From Symbiodinium microadriaticum (lineage: Eukaryota > Sar > Dinophyceae > Suessiales > Symbiodiniaceae), in contig LSRX01000297.1 of NCBI GenBank assembly GCA_001939145.1, forward strand, positions 398,028 through 462,027: DNA of 64,000 nt, written 5' to 3'. Positions 9,908-21,411 of this stretch are shown here, in pieces; the first letter of the stretch is position 1, and each line of letters opens with the position of its first letter. The translations under genes and the position numbers were made by a program. Below the pieces are notes generated by a model. That model saw only the letters and a list, made by a program, of their open reading frames with translations. It was not told the DNA's origin and searched no databases.

Positions 9908-10733
9908 GTGCTGTTGCTGGTGCTGGTGCTGGGGCTGTTGTTGTTGTTGTTGCTGCTGCTGCTGCTGCCGCTGTTGTTGTGGTGGTAATGGTGGTTGTGC
10001 TGTGGCATTTTTGTTTTCTTGTTGTTGTTGTTGTTGTCGTTGCGGCTGTGGTTGTGGTTGTGGATGTGGTCGTGGTTGCTGTTGATTGCCACCTGCTACT
10101 CATCTTGCTATTGCTGCGAATATTTTTGCGACTATCACTGCGATAAACCTACTCTGAGCAGGCAAACGTGCTTCTGGTGCTCCCTATACAAGCAAACAAC
10201 AGCCACTATCCAATTCTAAACTGCTCTGAATCCTAAACCTTAACTCCCAAACACCAAAAAACCGGAATGTTAACAACCCGAATCCAAAGCCTACTGTCAC
10301 ACCATTAACCTCGAAGAATCTCAGCCGGGAGGAGTAGCACCGTCATCCAGACCGTCAAGTACAGCTTGGAGGTCGGACCTCAACGTGCAGGGGATTCAAG
10401 CTTTCGGGCTTCGGTTAGGTGCCTTTTTCGAGTTTTAGGATTAAGCTGTAAGAACTTGTAGGATTTTCCACGGATTTTTAGGTGCAGGGTTGCAGGGCAT
10501 CGGGTCCGTTTCGGGTCAGGTTCTGTTGGGTTTCTGCTTGAATTCAGGGTCTCTCTTCTTAGGGATTGCAACGGGTTTCATCTTGCCGTAAACCCTAAAC
10601 CCACAATTCTAATCCCTAAAGCCCTAAACCCTAAGCACCATACCCCGAACCTCAAGCCCCAAAATTGCTCGCTCCTGTCAACTGCACCCAGCAGCCTGAT
10701 ACCACACAGAAGGATTCTATCTATCTATCTATG

Positions 10734-10792
<59 letters not shown>

Positions 10793-12018
10793 ATATATAT
10801 ATATATGAAACCCAAACCCTTCCTTGGCGTCCCCACAGCCCCTAACCCCTAACCCCTAAACCATAAACACTGCACCCTAAACCCTAAACTCCTAAACCCT
10901 AAACCCCTAAACCCTAAACCCCTAAAACCCTAAACCCTCAACCCTAAACCCCTAAAGCCCCTCAACCCCTTCCTAGGCTTCCCCACAGCGGTTTGGAAGC
11001 TTCAAGGTCACCGGGGTAGCGAAGAGCTCCGACCTTGGAACGGAGGATTTGTGGCTTCGAGTTAAGGGGCTTAGAGCTTTAAGGTTTAGGACGGTTCAGG
11101 GCTTTGAGTCTAGGGTTTTAAGGTTTGGGAAGGCTTTGGGTTTTGGGTTTAGGGGCTTGGGGTTTAGGGTTTAGGGTTTAGGGAGGCTCGCGGTTTTGGG
11201 TGTAGGGCTTAGGGCTTGGGGAGGCTTGTGGTTTTGGGCTTGGGGTTTAGGGTTTAGGGAGGATTGTGTGACCTAAGCCCCCAAAAAATCCAAAGTGGGT
11301 GCAGGAAAGCCTAAACCCCAAAACCCTTGGCAATACCACATTTAAGTGTCCCTTTGCTCAGCTGTTTTGTCACATGAAAGAAGGTGCGGGTCTCGCTGCG
11401 GAGGGGGAAAGAGGCTACTGCACAAAAAACCCAGCTGCCTAAGCCCGAAATCCCTAACCTTAAACCTTAAAGCCCAAAGCCCCAAGCCCCAAGTCCCAAA
11501 CCCCACAAATCCTAAATCCGAAATCCGAAGCCCAAAACCCAAAACCCCAAAACTCCAAACCCCAAAAAGCCGAATCCCGAAGCCCAAACTCCCAAACCCA
11601 AAACCCGAATTCCGAAGCCCAAAAACCCCAAGCCCCTATACCCAACACCCGAAATCCGAATTCCGAAGCCCAAAACCCCCCAAACCTCTACAGTGACTTA
11701 GCTGAATGTTTCAGCTCCGAGCCGCTCGTTTAGGATTTAGGGGTTTAGGGTTTAGGGGTTTAGGGCTTAACCCTTTAACCCTAAAGTTCAAGGGGATCGC
11801 GGGTGATGAAGAGCCTCTTAAAGCAAATTTCGGACAATGGGTACTAGGCCTGTGTACATCCTGAAGTCTCTGGAGCTATAAACCCCCCCAACAGCCCTGA
11901 ACCCCACCGCCGCAAAAACAGTCCAACCCTGAACCCTAAGCCATAGAACCCTAAACTTTGAAACCCTAAACGCCCAAAAAAGAAGCCTGAACCATCTCTC
12001 CCTCTCCCCCTCTCCACC
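8071..12018 (+). repeat. Large duplicated unit, copy 2 (unit 2408-6355)
   Basis: Collinear with copy 1 at a constant offset of +5663, with no difference noticed. It holds the telomere-like tract 8219-8385, family C elements 8591-8702 and 9308-9402, family F 9209-9305 and family A 9544-9637. It also holds the CTG tract 9816-10093, the CTAT microsatellite 10716-10806 and telomere-like tracts to 11787. It ends within CTCTCCACC, where copy 3 begins without any N. Confidence 0.95.
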
Positions 12019-13218
12019 GGACCCTAGTTTAGAGAACTACCCATATAGGGTTTCCATTTGCAGGGTTTATAAGGGCTCAGGGTAGTGCAGGAAAGGCTGC
12101 ATAGGGGTTCCAAACAGGTTAGCGGCTTTAGTCTCCGAAGTGCTGTCTCAGGAGATGCTTACCGCACGGGCCTTGTTGGTCGTCAGAATACAGTTTTAGG
12201 GGATAGTAGAGTAGAGCATCACAAACTCTGCCAACCTCCATGTTACGAAGCGGTTCTGCTTTCCGAAGCTATGCCCCGGCCAGTGGGACATCTGCTGTTG
12301 TGATGAACACCTCTTTTCAAGACACCGGAGCGAGAAGGAGCTTCGGGTTAAGGGTCTAGGATTCAAGTTTCAGGCGAATGAATCCGGAACACTTCACTAA
12401 ACCGCAAGGTCCAGTTATCCGCGGCTGCTTAATATGTAGGGGCCTCCATGATCAGAATAGGGCCCAAAAGTAAGGTATATTGGGAAGAACACAGCCTGCT
12501 TGGGGGGTGAGTCTCAGTTTCGGGCTCCTACGACCTCTGGGCTAACATACTGTTGATGATATAAATCCTGCATTACCTTAAGGGCCCTAAACTGTGGGAA
12601 CCATACTATATTTTTTGGTATGGGTAATGCAGGATTTGGATCATCAACCGTATGGGTAGTTTTCTGAATAAGGGTCCCTTTTGGGGTCGTTGTTTAGGGT
12701 GCCGTACTATACTGGGGACCTAAAGGGGACCCTGAACTACCCATATGTTACGGAATTTCGGGTTAGGGCTTTCAGGGGCTTACGGGGTGAGTGTGGACTT
12801 CCTGGCTTTTTGGGCACTTGTCCTAGGACCTACAGGCCTTCGGGGGTATAGAGTTCAGGGTCTAGGGGTTTAGGGTTTTTAGGGTCTACCCATAGGCCCC
12901 TACTTAGTTCCGTTTTGGGATGACCTTATAGGAATCTAACTATAAACCATAAAAAGGAACTGTTTAGGGGCCTATGGGTACGGCGTTACCGCCAAGCAGC
13001 CATGCTCCCCACGCCGCAGAGTTGGGCTCAAGCACGACAGGGCCACTGGAACCAGCAAGCGGCTGCAGTGGACGTGAGAAAATCCCTGAGCCCCTCCACC
13101 GAGTACTCGTGACTCTTAAGCTCAGTACCAGTATTGTGATACTGTGGGTGTTGAAATCGCTGCTGCTGCTGCTCCTGCTGTTGCTGCTGCTGCTGCTGCT
13201 GTGCTGCTGCTGCTGCTG

Positions 13219-13250
<32 letters not shown>

Positions 13251-14076
13251 GTGCTGTTGCTGGTGCTGGTGCTGGGGCTGTTGTTGTTGTTGTTGCTGCT
13301 GCTGCTGCTGCCGCTGTTGTTGTGGTGGTAATGGTGGTTGTGCTGTGGCATTTTTGTTTTCTTGTTGTTGTTGTTGTTGTCGTTGCGGCTGTGGTTGTGG
13401 TTGTGGATGTGGTCGTGGTTGCTGTTGATTGCCACCTGCTACTCATCTTGCTATTGCTGCGAATATTTTTGCGACTATCACTGCGATAAACCTACTCTGA
13501 GCAGGCAAACGTGCTTCTGGTGCTCCCTATACAAGCAAACAACAGCCACTATCCAATTCTAAACTGCTCTGAATCCTAAACCTTAACTCCCAAACACCAA
13601 AAAACCGGAATGTTAACAACCCGAATCCAAAGCCTACTGTCACACCATTAACCTCGAAGAATCTCAGCCGGGAGGAGTAGCACCGTCATCCAGACCGTCA
13701 AGTACAGCTTGGAGGTCGGACCTCAACGTGCAGGGGATTCAAGCTTTCGGGCTTCGGTTAGGTGCCTTTTTCGAGTTTTAGGATTAAGCTGTAAGAACTT
13801 GTAGGATTTTCCACGGATTTTTAGGTGCAGGGTTGCAGGGCATCGGGTCCGTTTCGGGTCAGGTTCTGTTGGGTTTCTGCTTGAATTCAGGGTCTCTCTT
13901 CTTAGGGATTGCAACGGGTTTCATCTTGCCGTAAACCCTAAACCCACAATTCTAATCCCTAAAGCCCTAAACCCTAAGCACCATACCCCGAACCTCAAGC
14001 CCCAAAATTGCTCGCTCCTGTCAACTGCACCCAGCAGCCTGATACCACACAGAAGGATTCTATCTATCTATCTATG

Positions 14077-14135
<59 letters not shown>

Positions 14136-17075
14136 ATATATATATATATGAAACCCAAACCCTTCCTTGGCGTCCCCACAGCCCCTAACCCCTAACCCCT
14201 AAACCATAAACACTGCACCCTAAACCCTAAACTCCTAAACCCTAAACCCCTAAACCCTAAACCCCTAAAACCCTAAACCCTCAACCCTAAACCCCTAAAG
14301 CCCCTCAACCCCTTCCTAGGCTTCCCCACAGCGGTTTGGAAGCTTCAAGGTCACCGGGGTAGCGAAGAGCTCCGACCTTGGAACGGAGGATTTGTGGCTT
14401 CGAGTTAAGGGGCTTAGAGCTTTAAGGTTTAGGACGGTTCAGGGCTTTGAGTCTAGGGTTTTAAGGTTTGGGAAGGCTTTGGGTTTTGGGTTTAGGGGCT
14501 TGGGGTTTAGGGTTTAGGGTTTAGGGAGGCTCGCGGTTTTGGGTGTAGGGCTTAGGGCTTGGGGAGGCTTGTGGTTTTGGGCTTGGGGTTTAGGGTTTAG
14601 GGAGGATTGTGTGACCTAAGCCCCCAAAAAATCCAAAGTGGGTGCAGGAAAGCCTAAACCCCAAAACCCTTGGCAATACCACATTTAAGTGTCCCTTTGC
14701 TCAGCTGTTTTGTCACATGAAAGAAGGTGCGGGTCTCGCTGCGGAGGGGGAAAGAGGCTACTGCACAAAAAACCCAGCTGCCTAAGCCCGAAATCCCTAA
14801 CCTTAAACCTTAAAGCCCAAAGCCCCAAGCCCCAAGTCCCAAACCCCACAAATCCTAAATCCGAAATCCGAAGCCCAAAACCCAAAACCCCAAAACTCCA
14901 AACCCCAAAAAGCCGAATCCCGAAGCCCAAACTCCCAAACCCAAAACCCGAATTCCGAAGCCCAAAAACCCCAAGCCCCTATACCCAACACCCGAAATCC
15001 GAATTCCGAAGCCCAAAACCCCCCAAACCTCTACAGTGACTTAGCTGAATGTTTCAGCTCCGAGCCGCTCGTTTAGGATTTAGGGGTTTAGGGTTTAGGG
15101 GTTTAGGGCTTAACCCTTTAACCCTAAAGTTCAAGGGGATCGCGGGTGATGAAGAGCCTCTTAAAGCAAATTTCGGACAATGGGTACTAGGCCTGTGTAC
15201 ATCCTGAAGTCTCTGGAGCTATAAACCCCCCCAACAGCCCTGAACCCCACCGCCGCAAAAACAGTCCAACCCTGAACCCTAAGCCATAGAACCCTAAACT
15301 TTGAAACCCTAAACGCCCAAAAAAGAAGCCTGAACCATCTCTCCCTCTCCCCCTCTCCACCCTCTCTGTTCGTATGCATACACGCAGACATATATATGTA
15401 CATATGCCATAATACATATACATACATACGTACATGCATACATGCTTGTATGTATAACCGATCTGAAAGGCCTTTTCGCGTTGGTATGCATCCCAGTACA
15501 GCTGGAGCCCGTTGGGCTCACCAGAGGAACCGGCTTGTATGGGTTGTAGAAGTAGCGCTGCACCTTGCAAAGAGACTCTAACATAGGGGCTTTAATGATT
15601 AGAGCAGGATTTTGGGCTTCTTGATACTACAATTATAATAGGGGTCCCTGAGGAATATTATTGGTAATTATTGAGGCTTCTATATTCCGTAATCCCTATG
15701 GCAGGGCCAAGAGGGTGTGCGGGTTCAGGGCCAAGGTTCAGGGGGTCTACGAGTTACAGTAGGCGGGGTTTTCGGGTTTAGGGATTATCCGTTTCGGGTT
15801 CAAGGGTGTGCGTTCCAGCAACAAACACTGCGATTCACAAACGAATGCCATTGCTACTATCAGAAACTCAAATGGCTGTGGTGCCTGTTACCAATCACAA
15901 CATCGCCATGCTTCATATGTACAGCTTACATTGGCTGAAAAGGATAAACAGTGCAAGCTCAATATGTTGCTCACATCGTGGTCCATGCTGTTGTGGTTGA
16001 AACACCCGACGGGTTCAAATACCCAAGCAGCAGGGTGTCAGATATCCAAAATTATGCTGAGCTCCTAATCTCTGAATCTCTGCTACTTCTGCATCAGGAC
16101 CGTCTCGGATAGATCTTTTTTCGTTACCTACTGTCATTTGCTTTCTGTAGCCCAGGATGCACGATGTCGTCTGAGTCTGAGCCCGGGTACTACAGGGGCC
16201 TTGATACTTCGAGGCTTCCTTGAGTTCCATAAGGGATCTATACCAAAGAAGTGCATTAATGACTGGAACAGGATTTCGGTGCATACCAAATCTATGATGA
16301 CATCGGCGGCAACCTTGCAATACTGTTACTGGTAATCCGGCACGTGTTTGACACGATCCCATACTCAAGACTACAGTCCTACAGGAAATCTATGGAGCGC
16401 CACCTTAGAGACCTTTCCACAAACTACACTTTAGGGTCTGGGGGCTTAGGTTTATAGAGCTTCTGGGTGGTTTAACATATCTGCAAGGATCTGCGGCAAC
16501 CCTTAGGATCAATATCACTCTAGTTTCTCAGATCGCGATAGTAGCATAGCTTTCTTTACTGCAGTACAGGCTGTTTCTACTATTGTTCTCATCGTTATTC
16601 TTGTAATTAATTGTGAATTACCATTGATGTTATTACTTTGTGACCAAAACACTTTTCACATGTTGATTCCAGCTCCGCTCTTTCGTGAGCTCATGGCCGT
16701 TCGCAAACGCCGATGCACCAGGTGGACGATCACCTTTCATCTCCGGGGTGTCTTTCTAGGTTCTCTCAGGGTATTCAGGGTTTCAGCGTTTACGGTATTC
16801 CGGGTCGAGGCTTTCTTGTAGGGTTTCTCAGGGTATTTAAGGGTAAGATGGTCTAAGGGTGAAGGGATGTTTACGGTATTCAGGGTTTTGATACAGGGTA
16901 TTAGCATGGCCTCGATTGCTAGAGACGGTTTCCGGTGTGTAGTATAGTATTTCTTTTCTGGGATCTAGACGTCCGTATGCCGTGGAAGCTAGAGAGACCA
17001 ACATCCTGTGAGGACTAGTGGTCGTACAGTTTTCTAAATTGGGGTCCGTTTGAGGGTCCTTTTTATAAGGGTGCT
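12019..17075 (+). repeat. Large duplicated unit, copy 3 (unit 3013-8069)
   Basis: Offset +9006 from copy 1. It starts inside the 3' arm of the family C element (unit 2928-3039) and ends at the same base as copy 1, at the 560-base gap. It contains family F 12552-12648, family C 12651-12745, family A 12887-12980 and the CTG tract 13159-13436. The CTAT microsatellite is at 14059-14149 and family E at 15583-15677. Confidence 0.95.
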
Positions 17076-17635
17076 NNNNNNNNNNNNNNNNNNNNNNNNN
17101 NNNNNNNNNNNNNNNNNNNNNNNNNNNNNNNNNNNNNNNNNNNNNNNNNNNNNNNNNNNNNNNNNNNNNNNNNNNNNNNNNNNNNNNNNNNNNNNNNNNN
17201 NNNNNNNNNNNNNNNNNNNNNNNNNNNNNNNNNNNNNNNNNNNNNNNNNNNNNNNNNNNNNNNNNNNNNNNNNNNNNNNNNNNNNNNNNNNNNNNNNNNN
17301 NNNNNNNNNNNNNNNNNNNNNNNNNNNNNNNNNNNNNNNNNNNNNNNNNNNNNNNNNNNNNNNNNNNNNNNNNNNNNNNNNNNNNNNNNNNNNNNNNNNN
17401 NNNNNNNNNNNNNNNNNNNNNNNNNNNNNNNNNNNNNNNNNNNNNNNNNNNNNNNNNNNNNNNNNNNNNNNNNNNNNNNNNNNNNNNNNNNNNNNNNNNN
17501 NNNNNNNNNNNNNNNNNNNNNNNNNNNNNNNNNNNNNNNNNNNNNNNNNNNNNNNNNNNNNNNNNNNNNNNNNNNNNNNNNNNNNNNNNNNNNNNNNNNN
17601 NNNNNNNNNNNNNNNNNNNNNNNNNNNNNNNNNNN
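17076..17635. other. Assembly gap, 560 N
   Basis: The left edge lies in a family C hairpin loop. The right edge lies in a G homopolymer. An open frame across it is meaningless. Confidence 0.99.
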
Positions 17636-20494
17636 GGGGGGGGGGGGTGTAGGGCTTAGTTTAGTTTGAGGCTTTGGGACTCTTGGGTTTGTATGGGGTG
17701 CCGGCTTTAGTGGTTAAGGGTGGAGCCGTCGGTCTCCATCTTCTTCCTGCTGTACTGGTAGTTTCGGGTTTAGGGTTCAGAACATAACCCCCTAAACCCT
17801 AAACCCTTAACCCCCTAAACCCCAAATTAAACCCTAAACCGACTAATACCCCAGCACCCCGACTGTATTGGCCTTGGGGGAATTTATGGGTTTTAGCAAA
17901 GCTTGGGGTCGGTTGCGGCTTGGTTGTGGGGATTAGGCTTTTGCAGCTCGGCTAAACCCTTAAACCCTTAAACCCCTAAACCCCTAAGCCCCTAAGCCCC
18001 TAAACCCTTAAAGCCCTTTAAGCCCTAAACCCCTAAATGAGCCCTAAATCCCCTGCAGTTTCTGATGGAGGGCATTGCATGGTCTGCTTTCTGGGCCCTC
18101 TTTGTTGCGTAGGTTCCAGCCTCTTTGGGTTTGAAAAAGGCATCTCCTGGGCTCTTGTTTAATACGCTTATTAATTTAAGCTCCCATGATAAGGAAGCCG
18201 TCGCCTTTTCTGTAGATCTCCATTATGGTCCTATGTTCCAGGCTTAGAACTTCGGGGTTTGGGCTTTGTGGATTAGTTTTATGGAGCTGAGGTCTCAGTC
18301 GAGAGCGCGCCGTGCGTTATTGAAGCTGGCAATCCAACGAACACCCCGCCTTGGGCGGGCTTGTCGCCCTTGCGTGGTTCCAGCACCTCAAAGAAAGCCA
18401 ACCCTCGAAGAACCAAATGCTAAACCCTGTCCGATTTGTTGAAGAGGTTTCTAGGGCGAGCTTGACAACTTTCACATGGGGTACTACCGGGCGTTGATGT
18501 AGTCTGAATTTTCGATGCTGAGAAGGTCTTGCTATAGGGTTGAGGGTTCAGGGCTGGGTAATGGTAAGTTTTGGACTTACGGCTGCTCGGAAAGAGCAAT
18601 CAACTCTGGGCGCGATAGCAAAGAGCCTCCATGCTGATCTTCTTTTGGGCTGAAAGTTTGGCTTCTTCAGCCCACAAAACTAAGCCCCTGCAAAAATAAC
18701 CAAAAACAAAAAAACACTAACCTAACCTAAGGCCCTCCCTATTCCTAGATCACGGACACTTCGGACCATGGAAAAAACCCTAAAACCCTACCAAGTCTGA
18801 ACAAATCGACTCCTAGATCCCGAACACTTCGGACGTGATTTAGGGTTCAGGGGTGTGGGGGTTTAGAATTAGGGTTTAGGGTTTAAGGGTTTAGGGGATT
18901 AGGGTTGAGGGGTTTAGCGGTTTATGGTTTAGGGGTTAGGGTTTAGGGTTTAGGGTTTAGGGGTTTAGGGTTTAGGGTTTCGGGGTTTAGGGGTTTAGGG
19001 GTGGGCCTTGATCATGATGCCGGTGTTGGCAAAGACTGCCTCAGCACTTCGAGGCTCGGTTGGAGAGGTCTATCCGGGCTTAGGGCTTAGGTTTAGGGGC
19101 TCAGGGGTTTTGGGGCTTAGGAGTTTTAGCTTTTTGGGGGCTTCCATGAAGGGAAGGCCCTACAAGGCCCCCTGGAAGGCAAGCCGGAAATCGCCATAAG
19201 GCTTCTGGATATGGGTGGTTCTCTAAATTAGGGTCCCTTTTTAAGGTCCGTTTTATAGGGGTGCCGTACTACTGTATATTGGGGACCTAGAAAGGGACCC
19301 TAGTTTAGAGAACTACCCATATAGGGTTTCCATTTGCAGGGTTTATAAGGGCTCAGGGTAGTGCAGGAAAGGCTGCATAGGGGTTCCAAACAGGTTAGCG
19401 GCTTTAGTCTCCGAAGTGCTGTCTCAGGAGATGCTTACCGCACGGGCCTTGTTGGTCGTCAGAATACAGTTTTAGGGGATAGTAGAGTAGAGCATCACAA
19501 ACTCTGCCAACCTCCATGTTACGAAGCGGTTCTGCTTTCCGAAGCTATGCCCCGGCCAGTGGGACATCTGCTGTTGTGATGAACACCTCTTTTCAAGACA
19601 CCGGAGCGAGAAGGAGCTTCGGGTTAAGGGTCTAGGATTCAAGTTTCAGGCGAATGAATCCGGAACACTTCACTAAACCGCAAGGTCCAGTTATCCGCGG
19701 CTGCTTAATATGTAGGGGCCTCCATGATCAGAATAGGGCCCAAAAGTAAGGTATATTGGGAAGAACACAGCCTGCTTGGGGGGTGAGTCTCAGTTTCGGG
19801 CTCCTACGACCTCTGGGCTAACATACTGTTGATGATATAAATCCTGCATTACCTTAAGGGCCCTAAACTGTGGGAACCATACTATATTTTTTGGTATGGG
19901 TAATGCAGGATTTGGATCATCAACCGTATGGGTAGTTTTCTGAATAAGGGTCCCTTTTGGGGTCGTTGTTTAGGGTGCCGTACTATACTGGGGACCTAAA
20001 GGGGACCCTGAACTACCCATATGTTACGGAATTTCGGGTTAGGGCTTTCAGGGGCTTACGGGGTGAGTGTGGACTTCCTGGCTTTTTGGGCACTTGTCCT
20101 AGGACCTACAGGCCTTCGGGGGTATAGAGTTCAGGGTCTAGGGGTTTAGGGTTTTTAGGGTCTACCCATAGGCCCCTACTTAGTTCCGTTTTGGGATGAC
20201 CTTATAGGAATCTAACTATAAACCATAAAAAGGAACTGTTTAGGGGCCTATGGGTACGGCGTTACCGCCAAGCAGCCATGCTCCCCACGCCGCAGAGTTG
20301 GGCTCAAGCACGACAGGGCCACTGGAACCAGCAAGCGGCTGCAGTGGACGTGAGAAAATCCCTGAGCCCCTCCACCGAGTACTCGTGACTCTTAAGCTCA
20401 GTACCAGTATTGTGATACTGTGGGTGTTGAAATCGCTGCTGCTGCTGCTCCTGCTGTTGCTGCTGCTGCTGCTGCTGTGCTGCTGCTGCTGCTG

Positions 20495-20526
<32 letters not shown>

Positions 20527-21352
20527 GTGCTGTTGCTGGTGCTGGTGCTGGGGCTGTTGTTGTTGTTGTTGCTGCTGCTGCTGCTGCCGCTGTTGTTGTG
20601 GTGGTAATGGTGGTTGTGCTGTGGCATTTTTGTTTTCTTGTTGTTGTTGTTGTTGTCGTTGCGGCTGTGGTTGTGGTTGTGGATGTGGTCGTGGTTGCTG
20701 TTGATTGCCACCTGCTACTCATCTTGCTATTGCTGCGAATATTTTTGCGACTATCACTGCGATAAACCTACTCTGAGCAGGCAAACGTGCTTCTGGTGCT
20801 CCCTATACAAGCAAACAACAGCCACTATCCAATTCTAAACTGCTCTGAATCCTAAACCTTAACTCCCAAACACCAAAAAACCGGAATGTTAACAACCCGA
20901 ATCCAAAGCCTACTGTCACACCATTAACCTCGAAGAATCTCAGCCGGGAGGAGTAGCACCGTCATCCAGACCGTCAAGTACAGCTTGGAGGTCGGACCTC
21001 AACGTGCAGGGGATTCAAGCTTTCGGGCTTCGGTTAGGTGCCTTTTTCGAGTTTTAGGATTAAGCTGTAAGAACTTGTAGGATTTTCCACGGATTTTTAG
21101 GTGCAGGGTTGCAGGGCATCGGGTCCGTTTCGGGTCAGGTTCTGTTGGGTTTCTGCTTGAATTCAGGGTCTCTCTTCTTAGGGATTGCAACGGGTTTCAT
21201 CTTGCCGTAAACCCTAAACCCACAATTCTAATCCCTAAAGCCCTAAACCCTAAGCACCATACCCCGAACCTCAAGCCCCAAAATTGCTCGCTCCTGTCAA
21301 CTGCACCCAGCAGCCTGATACCACACAGAAGGATTCTATCTATCTATCTATG

Positions 21353-21411
<59 letters not shown>

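Noticed and set aside
17050-17652. Open frame across the 560-N gap
   Set aside because: It consists of unknown bases only.
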